NCBI GenBank assembly: GCA_913773825.1
Contig: CAJYHH010001134.1
Location: 1-5,971 of the forward strand
DNA length: 5,971 bases
Origin: Candidatus Sericytochromatia bacterium
GTDB taxonomy: Bacteria > Cyanobacteriota > Sericytochromatia > UBA7694
Reading direction: 5' to 3'
The notes beneath the pieces were generated by a model. The model did not search any database. It was not told the DNA's origin and saw nothing but the letters and a program-made list of their open reading frames with translations. The position numbers and the translations under genes were made by a program. This document shows positions 1-5,629 of this stretch, in pieces. Every line of letters starts with the position of its first letter. The stretch's first letter is position 1.

Positions 1-748
1 GATCACTGGCAGGGAAGGCATCCGGGTCACTTAAGACGCGCAGGCAGATATTTTCAGCGGTCCAGGGTCCAATGCCAGGCAGCTTAAGCAATTGTTTGCG
101 AAAAAGTCCAGGGTCTTGGCCTGTTGCGAAAGAGACCTCACCACTTGCCACCTGTTGAGCAAAATTTTGCAGACAACGACGGCGTGCAGCAGTGGTTCTG
201 AGCTCAAGTTCGCCGGCATTGGCTAAAGTCTGAGCATCAGGAAAACAGCGAATAGCAACGCCTGTCAACGGGTGTTGGCCTGTTATGCCATAACGTTCAA
301 CCAGCTCTGCGGTCAGAGAACGGGCCTGGGCCATTGAGACCAGCTGGCCTAGAATAATACAAACGGCTGTTTCAAAGCCATCCCAACAACCCGGCAGTCG
401 TAGTCCCGGCACCAGCATCGCAGCCAATAAAGCTGAGGGTGACAGTCCCGCTTTGACCTGTTCGGGATTGATATCCAAATCAAACTGACGACGCAAACGA
501 GTCATCACCTCAGGCTGTAAATCCTGACGACAGCTGAGTTCTAAGTTGAGCTGGGGTCGTTGAGCGTCCGGTCGAATCCGTAACCAGCCCATTTGATTGT
601 CGAGCCAAAAAAGGCGCTCATAAGTCTGTGAATCTACCGTCTCAACCCCTTTAATCGCGTGACGTTCAAAAAAATCAATAATCCCCGCCCAGTCATAAGG
701 TGGCTGATAAGGCAATGATAAATGAATCGGTTTGCTTCGCTTGGGCAC
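1..748 (-). CDS. alkA: DNA-3-methyladenine glycosylase II (AlkA family), C-terminus cut by window edge
   Basis: This gene encodes a base-excision repair glycosylase that removes alkylated purines such as 3-methyladenine from DNA in the cytoplasm. Translation gives 249 residues in the window. The N-terminal AlkA domain is seen as LPYQPPYDW, then a segment ending in GVETVDSQTYER. The central all-helical domain carries ILGQLVSMAQARSLT. The helix-hairpin-helix motif is LPGIGPWTA (about residues 223-231), followed by DPDAFPASD. The last encoded residue, Asp249, matches the catalytic Asp of the family, and Trp229 lies 20 residues before it, the same spacing as Trp218 and Asp238 in E. coli AlkA. About 40-60 residues are missing beyond the left edge. 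The start is GTG at 748, with AGGGGG eight bases upstream; an in-frame TGA lies further upstream with no other start codon between. There is no Ada domain fused in front. It lies 69 bp downstream of two kinase genes on the same strand, probably co-transcribed. Confidence 0.88.
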   Translation of the reverse strand, partial: MPKRSKPIHLSLPYQPPYDWAGIIDFFERHAIKGVETVDSQTYERLFWLDNQMGWLRIRPDAQRPQLNLELSCRQDLQPEVMTRLRRQFDLDINPEQVKAGLSPSALLAAMLVPGLRLPGCWDGFETAVCIILGQLVSMAQARSLTAELVERYGITGQHPLTGVAIRCFPDAQTLANAGELELRTTAARRRCLQNFAQQVASGEVSFATGQDPGLFRKQLLKLPGIGPWTAENICLRVLSDPDAFPASD

Positions 749-817
749 CGTAAATTCCCCCTGCTTAGAGCTTAGCCAATTGTCAGAATCGGCGGCAACG
801 CGTTCAGCTCACTTGAT

Positions 818-2302
818 TTAAAAACTATTGTCGAGCAATGTGCGGGCTTTGTCTGGCGGCAGAGCCTGAAGAATATAGCGCTTCAGTTCAGTTTGGATTA
901 ATTGCTGCTCGATTTCAGTCAGCGGAGCCGGAACCTGATAAGGCCTGAGCCATCTTTGCAGCGGAGCCTGAACAGCCAAAAACGGCAGCGGCTGCGTTTC
1001 AATCACCATCCCACTGGCCCTGACGCTTAAACTGCTGACCTGATGCAGGTCAAACACGCGACGGCGGCGCGACAACCAGCCCTCTGTCTGATAAGTCAGC
1101 AAGATGCCCTCAAGTTTAAACGTCTGAAGCCGTAGCGGCGCTTCGGCCTGTCGTAAGACGCGCCAGAGTATAAACAGCCGGCAGAGCCAATCAAAGCCCG
1201 CCACTATTTGACGGGTGATTCCACTCAATTGATCGTTTGCGACCCCATCCAGCAGATAATAAAACTGATCGATCCAAAATAGCAGAATAAACAAAGCGAG
1301 CCAGCAGCTCCAGACAATCCCAATGGCAAAAGCCAGGCTCACCAGCAAACGCTTTAAAATCGGCATCTGCAGCAGACTGCTGATACGAGACGGGTAAATC
1401 TGAATGATAAGCTGCCCGCCAGCGTCACTAAACTGACGAATCAACAGATGGGTACCGGGCGCAGGACGATGACTATGTGATTGTCCCGATTTAAGGCGGT
1501 TTAAAGCCTGTTGGGCGTTGTAAAAACGCTGTTTGGGATCTGGTTCGACCAGTTGTTGCAGCCAGTTTTGAAATTCAGCTGAAACATTTAACAAACCCTG
1601 ACTCTGTAAGCTCTGAAAATCCAGGTGTAAATCCTGACGGGGCAACACTTGAGGGGCTTGGCGCGTTAATAGCTCAAGCGCCGTCATGCCCAAGGCATAA
1701 AGATCGCTTGAAGCTAAAGGGGGCTGGCCCAGTGCTTGTTCTGGGGCCATATAGCCAAAGGTGCCTACTGCTGTTTGAGACGGATCAGGGTGATAACTGC
1801 GGGCCGCGCCAAAGTCGAGCAGATACAGCTGCTGATGATCGTCCAGCATTAGATTGTCAGGTTTAATATCCCGATGAATCATCGGCGTAGGCTGGGACTG
1901 CAAATAAATCAGAATCTCAAGCGCTTGAATCAATAAATCACGCGCGCTTGCCTCGTCTAAAAGCCAGCCTGTATTTAAGCGCTGACGCAAGGTCTGGCCC
2001 TGAATCAACTCTAAAACCAAAACTGAAAAACGCTTCTGTTCTGGCTGTGACTGCTCCAACTCAAAATGGTCAACAAGTTTCGGAATCCGTGGATGATTGA
2101 GCCCAGCTAAAATCTTTAACTCACGTTCAAACAGCTCATAACTCTGCCAATCCTGCAGTTGAGCAATATTCAGGCATTTTAAGATGACCTGCTGCTGGGT
2201 TTTGAGATCTAAAGCCTGATAAGTCAGGGTGCTATTGCGCTGTTGAAGCAGCTGAATAATCTGATAACGCCCTTGTAGAATCTCTTCTGACCAGGGACTC
2301 AT
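818..2302 (-). CDS. Membrane-anchored Ser/Thr protein kinase, second of a tandem pair
   Basis: This is a Hanks-type Ser/Thr kinase of 494 residues. The kinase domain spans about 12-270. Visible elements are VILK (Lys42), LFERE (Glu61, the likely helix-C partner), IHRDIKPDN (His143, Asp145, Lys147, Asn150), DFG (163-165), APE (186-188) and SDLYALG (Asp200). The glycine-rich loop is missing: residues 18-28 contain no glycine. After a Pro/Gly linker, residues 314-350 are strongly hydrophobic and could form one or two membrane helices. A weaker hydrophobic stretch follows at 366-383. The tail (about 390-480) is beta-strand rich and resembles a bacterial PH-like fold or the tail of cyanobacterial kinases (inference). 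The start overlaps the preceding kinase stop as ATGA, so translation is probably coupled; a weak AGGG lies eight bases upstream. Substrates are unknown. It is a clear paralogue of its neighbour along the whole length. Confidence 0.9.
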   Translation of the reverse strand: MSPWSEEILQGRYQIIQLLQQRNSTLTYQALDLKTQQQVILKCLNIAQLQDWQSYELFERELKILAGLNHPRIPKLVDHFELEQSQPEQKRFSVLVLELIQGQTLRQRLNTGWLLDEASARDLLIQALEILIYLQSQPTPMIHRDIKPDNLMLDDHQQLYLLDFGAARSYHPDPSQTAVGTFGYMAPEQALGQPPLASSDLYALGMTALELLTRQAPQVLPRQDLHLDFQSLQSQGLLNVSAEFQNWLQQLVEPDPKQRFYNAQQALNRLKSGQSHSHRPAPGTHLLIRQFSDAGGQLIIQIYPSRISSLLQMPILKRLLVSLAFAIGIVWSCWLALFILLFWIDQFYYLLDGVANDQLSGITRQIVAGFDWLCRLFILWRVLRQAEAPLRLQTFKLEGILLTYQTEGWLSRRRRVFDLHQVSSLSVRASGMVIETQPLPFLAVQAPLQRWLRPYQVPAPLTEIEQQLIQTELKRYILQALPPDKARTLLDNSF

Positions 2303-3708
2303 ACGCGAAGCCCTGGCAAAAATTTCTGAAATTGTTCACGGGATAAATTGCGGCGTAAATAGTCCCGCAAGATATTTTTAAGCATCTGGCTTTCGTCTCC
2401 AGAAAGCGCTACGGTGATCTGCTTCCCTTTTAATAAACCGGTCTGAATCCGCAGCATGCGCTGTAAAAGCTGAATCCCACTGCCTTGCTCTAAATCTATT
2501 TGCCAATACATTTTTTTGCCTGACAAACTCTGACAGCTCATCTGGCTGCTTAACAAACAGAGCTTAAAGGGCCTAAACCACAGCCGATAAAACTGGATTG
2601 CAAAGCCAAAATAGATCAGCAGCGCAACCGGTAAAATCGGCAGCCATTCAATTAACACTTGTCCTTTGAGCAGATTGCTAAGGAGATCAAAGCGAGGCGA
2701 GATCCATCCCATTTCAAATAAGACCAGTAAGACAGGCAGGCTAAACGAAAAAGCAAAGCAGACAGGCAAAATCAGCAGCAGCAATAAATAAAGCAGATTG
2801 CGACGCCCAACCTGGATCTCAAGGCATTCGGGCTGATTGATTAAAACCTTAAGTCGAGAGCCCGCAGGGGGAGTGATTGGGGCCGTGGTTTGTTCAGGCT
2901 GCACTTTTAGGGAGTTTAGCGCTTCTAAAGCCTGAACAGCTGTTTTAAAACGCAGACTGAGTTCGGGTGCAATTAAGTCCTGAAGCCAGTTTGCAAAAGC
3001 TCTTGAAAGCTTTAAATCTTTGGGCAATTGAATCCTCAAACCCTCACGAGGCAAGGCTTCTGCACCCAGACCACTCAGAGCCACGTATAAAGTCACGCCG
3101 AGCGCATACAAATCACTGGCAGGGCCAGCCTGGCCCGTCAGCTGTTCAGGCGCTAAATAGCCAAACGTCCCAACCACCGTATGTTGAGTGGCGCTAATGT
3201 CTTTAACCGCGCCAAAGTCAATTAAAGAGACCTGTTTATCCCGTTCAGCCGTTTCAGACTTAAGCAGCAAATTGTCAGGTTTAATATCGCGATGAATAAT
3301 CGCAGGGCTAAAACTCTGAAGATAAACCAGAATCTCAAGTACTTGCTGGGCTAAGGACTTAGCCTGGGATTCAGTTAAAGGGCCATGTTGCTCAAGCTGC
3401 TGAGACAAACTCTGCCCCTTAATTTCAGACAGCACAATAAACTGGCGGGGTGGATCTGAAGTCTGAAACTGATCCAGCACTTGGGGAATCCGGGGATGAT
3501 TCAGATTTTGCAGCACCTGAACTTCGCGCTCAAACAGTCTAAGCGCGTCCCAATCTGGCATCGTACCCAGATCAAGAATTTTGACAATCACCCCTTGCTG
3601 TGTCTGAACGTCTTCTGCCAGCCAGGTAGCTTTACCCGCTTGCTGCTGTAAGGGGTGAATCAGTTTGTAATGCTCATGGAGCAAAGACTCACTTACAAAC
3701 TCTTTCAT
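2299..3708 (-). CDS. Membrane-anchored Ser/Thr protein kinase, first of a tandem pair
   Basis: This is a Hanks-type Ser/Thr kinase of 469 residues, probably the first gene of the minus-strand operon. The kinase domain covers about 13-270. Visible elements are IVK (Lys43), LFERE (Glu62), IHRDIKPDN (His139, Asp141, Lys143, Asn146), DFG (164-166), APE (186-188) and SDLYALG (Asp199). The glycine loop is degenerate, with one glycine in LQQQAGKATWLA. A linker around 270-284 is rich in Pro and Thr. Two hydrophobic segments, about 304-332 and 352-376, form a membrane hairpin with a loop of about 20 residues, so there is no sizeable extracellular sensor domain. A tail of about 90 residues, probably cytosolic, follows. 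Conservation with the second kinase begins within about 13 residues of the Met, which supports this start. No Shine-Dalgarno sequence sits at normal distance: AGAGG is too far upstream. The -10 box next to the ATG suggests a leaderless transcript. Confidence 0.9.
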   Translation of the reverse strand: MKEFVSESLLHEHYKLIHPLQQQAGKATWLAEDVQTQQGVIVKILDLGTMPDWDALRLFEREVQVLQNLNHPRIPQVLDQFQTSDPPRQFIVLSEIKGQSLSQQLEQHGPLTESQAKSLAQQVLEILVYLQSFSPAIIHRDIKPDNLLLKSETAERDKQVSLIDFGAVKDISATQHTVVGTFGYLAPEQLTGQAGPASDLYALGVTLYVALSGLGAEALPREGLRIQLPKDLKLSRAFANWLQDLIAPELSLRFKTAVQALEALNSLKVQPEQTTAPITPPAGSRLKVLINQPECLEIQVGRRNLLYLLLLLILPVCFAFSFSLPVLLVLFEMGWISPRFDLLSNLLKGQVLIEWLPILPVALLIYFGFAIQFYRLWFRPFKLCLLSSQMSCQSLSGKKMYWQIDLEQGSGIQLLQRMLRIQTGLLKGKQITVALSGDESQMLKNILRDYLRRNLSREQFQKFLPGLRV

Positions 3709-3714
3709 GCCAGC

Positions 3715-3743
3715 AGTATAACAGGCCTCTGCTTCGATTCATA
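3715..3743 (-). promoter_or_regulatory. Putative extended -10 promoter of the kinase operon
   Basis: On the minus strand TGTTATACT is a good extended -10 (TGn plus TATACT, with TATACT at 3720-3715). Seventeen bases upstream the would-be -35 is TATGAA, a poor match, as often seen with extended -10 promoters. The predicted transcription start falls on the A of the kinase ATG at 3708. Confidence 0.45.
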
Positions 3744-3757
3744 AGCTAAGCTTAGCT
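3744..3757. promoter_or_regulatory. Perfect 14-bp palindrome in the divergent promoter region
   Basis: AGCTAAGCTTAGCT is identical to its own reverse complement. It lies between the divergent kinase operon and hydrolase-GFA pair, directly upstream of the predicted kinase -35 region. A dimeric regulator binding here could affect both directions. The regulator is unknown. The half-sequence AGCTTAGC occurs again at 769-776, just upstream of alkA. Confidence 0.4.
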
Positions 3758-3807
3758 CAGCAAAATCCACTAAGCGCTGTCTCAATACGGTTAATAAGGA
3801 TTAGACT

Positions 3808-4418
3808 ATGAATAAGCTCGAGCCAAAAGGGATACTCCCCAAAATGAACAAAAATATTTTCTTTGCCCATAGCGGCGGAGCGCAGAGTCATCCAGGTGAA
3901 GGCAGCTATGATCTGGTGGAATGGCTGCGTTACAATCTGCCGGACTATCAGATTCATTTTCCTTTCATTGCTGATCCAGAAGCGCCAAGTTGGGCAATGT
4001 GGCAAGACCTGTTTCAGCAAGCGCTTGAACCGTTAAAGTCAGAAACACTGCTGATCGGGCACTCTTTGGGCGGTTCAATGTTACTTAAATATCTTTCTGA
4101 GCAGCCCAATGTTTTGCAAAATACGCCGATCAAAGCCTTAATTTTGATTTCAACGCCGGTCTGGGGCAACTCAGACTGGAAGGTCGCTGATTTGCCCTAA
4201 AGCCTGATTATGTAAAAGCGCTGCCTAAGCTAGAGGAGATTCATCTCTTTCATGCTCAGGCAGATTCAGTTGTGCCCTTTAAACATGCTGAGATTTATCA
4301 GCAACAGCTGCCAGATGCTGTTTTACACCCACAAACAGGTGATAATCATGTCTTTAGCCAGGGCCTGCCAGAGTTAATCACGCTGATTCGTCAGCTCGAA
4401 CAGCCAGACAGCCCATGA
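3808..4418 (+). pseudogene. RBBP9/YdeN-like alpha/beta hydrolase, frameshifted
   Basis: This is a small serine hydrolase of the alpha/beta fold; its substrate is unknown. The first reading frame gives 130 residues and stops at 4198-4200. It contains NIFFAHSGG near the N-terminus, DPEAPSWAMW, and the nucleophile elbow GHSLGG with Ser86. The rest of the protein continues in the -1 frame to a TGA at 4416-4418. That part has the acid motif HAQADSVVPF and the base motif GDNHVF. Adding one T to the TTT run at 4191-4193 joins the frames as ADFALKPDYVKALPK and gives 203 residues, with triad Ser86, Asp153 and His181. This is normal family length. The start at 3808 has AAGGA seven bases upstream; Met13 (3844) is an alternative start. 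The restored stop overlaps the next gene as ATGA. It may be a recent mutation or a sequencing error. As read, the encoded 130-residue product would lack two triad residues. Confidence 0.82.
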
Positions 4419-4855
4419 AGCTTCAGGGACACTGCCACTGTGGCCAGTTATCTTTTGAACTGAGACTTCTTTATGATGCACCCATCATCCTGGCACGGGC
4501 TTGTGACTGCTCATTTTGCACCCGCCATGGCTGCGCCTGGACATCCCTGCCCGACTCAGACCTGCTGATTTATGAACATCCCGCTCAGGTCTCACGATAT
4601 CGCTTTGAGACCAGCACAGCTGATTTTCATATTTGTCGCAGCTGTGGCTGTGTCCCGCTTGTAAGCAGCCTGATTGGCGAGCAGGAGTATGCTGTTGTAA
4701 ACGCAAAGATGTTTAGCAATGTAGATCCAGCAAACATTCAGATGAGCCCTGTTCAGATCACAGATGAAAGTGAAGCTGAACGGCTCAGACGCCGCCAGCG
4801 TAACTGGATTGCGACCGTCCGCTATGCAACTGAGGATCAGGCAAAAACCGGCTAA
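4415..4855 (+). CDS. GFA/CENP-V-type zinc-binding protein
   Basis: The product, 146 residues, belongs to the family named after glutathione-dependent formaldehyde-activating enzyme. Members are small cytoplasmic zinc proteins; many have no proven activity, so a role in formaldehyde or glutathione-adduct metabolism is only a possibility. The zinc ligand pattern is complete: GHCHCG (Cys7, Cys9), CDCSFC (Cys30, Cys32, Cys35) and CRSCG (Cys74, Cys77). In the family the CxCxxC group binds one zinc and the remaining cysteines the other. Length is typical. The C-terminal stretch 120-130 is basic and Arg-rich. The ATG overlaps the stop of the restored hydrolase frame and has no clear Shine-Dalgarno of its own, which suggests translational coupling. 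If the upstream frameshift is real, ribosomes would stop about 215 bases early and this gene could be translated poorly. Confidence 0.85.
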   Translation: MKLQGHCHCGQLSFELRLLYDAPIILARACDCSFCTRHGCAWTSLPDSDLLIYEHPAQVSRYRFETSTADFHICRSCGCVPLVSSLIGEQEYAVVNAKMFSNVDPANIQMSPVQITDESEAERLRRRQRNWIATVRYATEDQAKTG

Positions 4856-4866
4856 GCAAGCTGGTT

Positions 4867-4890
4867 GAGATGCTTCATGGTCTCTTTTTT
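4867..4890 (+). terminator. Weak possible terminator after the GFA gene
   Basis: GAGA and TCTC flank a short ATG/CAT stem, giving an imperfect hairpin followed by six T. The stem is short and AT-rich, so this is not a strong intrinsic terminator. It begins 11 bases after the GFA stop. The T run is also the first unit of a tandem repeat, so the resemblance may be accidental. Confidence 0.3.
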
Positions 4891-4926
4891 AGATGCCTAT
4901 TTTTTAGAGGTCTCATTTTTAGAGAC
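4882..4926. repeat. Three-unit 15-bp tandem repeat
   Basis: Three adjacent 15-bp units (4882-4896, 4897-4911, 4912-4926) share the core CT-N-(T/A)TTTTTAGA with a variable three-base end. The AGA triplets stand at 4891, 4906 and 4921, so the period is exact. The last unit also completes a GTCTC/GAGAC hairpin (4910-4926) with a seven-base loop. It lies in the convergent gap between the GFA and cupredoxin genes. Confidence 0.6.
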
Positions 4927-4950
4927 AACTTGCCAAAAGAGCAGCCTATA

Positions 4951-4990
4951 ACAAGTGCCTGCGCACCGCTTGTGCTGAGCCTGTCAAAAG
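4951..4990. repeat. Degenerate REP-like intergenic repeat
   Basis: Read on the minus strand the element contains TTTTGACAGGCTCAG, one or two changes from the dispersed intergenic motif CTTCGACAGGCTCAG known from many bacterial genomes. It is followed by an imperfect hairpin: ACAAG at 4951-4955 pairs with CTTGT at 4969-4973, with an inner TGC/GCA stem. Only one copy is present here, so family membership rests on remembered similarity. Confidence 0.4.
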
Positions 4991-5001
4991 ATGTTGCCCC
5001 C

Positions 5002-5454
5002 CTAAGGAATCACCATAATGGCGCCCATCATGCTGTTATGGGAACTGCAGGTAAAGCCAAAAATACCGGGCGTAGCAAAATTAACCGGTGTACGCTCCTG
5101 GCCAATCACACCCGCGTCAACTATCTGATTAAAAACTTCGCCAAAGGGGTTGGGAAAATCTCCGTTCTGGCCCTTAAGCGGATGGGTTGTAAAATTACCG
5201 CGGAAGGTCACGGACTGGCCGACTTTGATGCGCATACAGCGCTTTGAGTCCGTGGCAACTGCCTCATCCCAGATAATCTCGCGGTCAGCGTTTTCTGCCG
5301 TCTGGTCAACAAAATTAACACATTCATTGACGGGCGATTGACTCACAGGCGGATTTGTAGAGGGCTGGGGATTGGCGATATTTTCAGTCGCACAAGCCGT
5401 CAGGGCACTGATCAGACTCAGACTGAGAAGAGAACGCAGAAATAATTTAGACAT
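5002..5454 (-). CDS. Cupredoxin (blue copper) lipoprotein
   Basis: The product, about 150 residues, is a predicted type 1 copper protein held on the cell envelope, likely an electron carrier. Numbering from the chosen start, residues 1-20 are a lipoprotein signal peptide with lipobox LTAC (Cys21). A Pro/Ser/Asn-rich linker follows (about 27-43). The cupredoxin domain has FTTHPL (His91) and the C-terminal copper loop CSSHNSMMG (Cys136, His139, Met142 or 143), then a terminal beta strand. Cys45 and Cys73 could form a disulfide. The longer start at 5460 is possible, but AGGAG (5467-5463) lies only two bases from it and eight bases from the ATG at 5454, so 5454 is preferred. The gene is convergent with the GFA gene and divergent from the hydrolase at 5630. 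The HPL motif and late C-x-x-H resemble plastocyanin/azurin-like proteins of several bacterial groups; the redox partner is unknown. Confidence 0.83.
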   Translation of the reverse strand: MSKLFLRSLLSLSLISALTACATENIANPQPSTNPPVSQSPVNECVNFVDQTAENADREIIWDEAVATDSKRCMRIKVGQSVTFRGNFTTHPLKGQNGDFPNPFGEVFNQIVDAGVIGQERTPVNFATPGIFGFTCSSHNSMMGAIMVIP

Positions 5455-5484
5455 AAACATTTCTCCTCTGGCATTGGCTTAGAT

Positions 5485-5499
5485 GATTTAGTCTAAATC
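5485..5499. promoter_or_regulatory. Perfect inverted repeat over the cupredoxin -10, putative operator
   Basis: GATTTAG and CTAAATC form seven-base arms around a single central base. The repeat covers the whole predicted -10 box, the position expected for a repressor operator. The binding protein is unknown; I could not match it with confidence to a known box such as Fur or FNR. Confidence 0.45.
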
Positions 5500-5519
5500 T
5501 TTTTGTTAATTCCTGTCAC
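5490..5519 (-). promoter_or_regulatory. Putative sigma70-type promoter of the cupredoxin gene
   Basis: On the minus strand GTGACA (5519-5514) matches the -35 consensus at five of six positions, and TAGACT (5495-5490) matches the -10 at four of six, with an 18-bp spacer. The predicted start near 5483 leaves a leader of about 29 bases that contains the AGGAG ribosome-binding site. Confidence 0.5.
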
Positions 5520-5602
5520 GCCTTTGTACAGAAGCTTTCGCTGCAATGCTTGATCTGGCCTTGTTTTTCGCGTTCGGCCCCAAACAGGTTTAAAGCCAGA
5601 AT

Positions 5603-5610
5603 GGTATCCT
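5603..5610 (+). promoter_or_regulatory. Possible extended -10 for the right-edge hydrolase
   Basis: TGGTATCCT (5602-5610) fits the extended -10 pattern TGnTAnnnT. No convincing -35 is seen. The predicted start is near 5617, so the mRNA would begin at about AUGGAGG and carry the Shine-Dalgarno sequence at its extreme 5' end. Confidence 0.28.
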
Positions 5611-5629
5611 GTAGCCCATGGAGGCTTTT

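Noticed and set aside
31..219. Minus-strand open frame inside alkA
   Set aside because: It is a different frame within the alkA coding sequence, which shows HhH and AlkA motifs throughout.
797..804. AACGCGTT palindrome between the second kinase and alkA as a terminator or operator
   Set aside because: It is only eight bases long, has no loop and no T run; chance is sufficient.
2967..3197. Plus-strand open frame inside the first kinase
   Set aside because: It is antisense to the kinase C-lobe, with low-complexity translation and no ribosome-binding site evident.
3757..4020. Minus-strand open frame of 87 codons
   Set aside because: It is antisense to the hydrolase, whose family motifs are clear, and it has no recognisable domain.
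4186..4200. Programmed -1 ribosomal frameshift in the hydrolase
   Set aside because: The only candidate heptamer (T TTG CCC) does not allow good re-pairing, and no strong downstream stem was seen; a lost T explains the data more simply.
4882..4926. CRISPR array
   Set aside because: The units are directly adjacent, only 15 bp long and without spacers, and no cas gene is present.
4870..5247. Plus-strand open frame of 125 codons with LFFR-type repeats at its N-terminus
   Set aside because: It runs through the tandem repeat and the REP-like element and then antisense to the well-supported cupredoxin gene; the repeated peptides come from the 15-bp DNA repeat.
5455..5460. Cupredoxin start at 5460
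   Set aside because: AGGAG would be only two bases from that ATG; the ATG at 5454 has ideal eight-base spacing.
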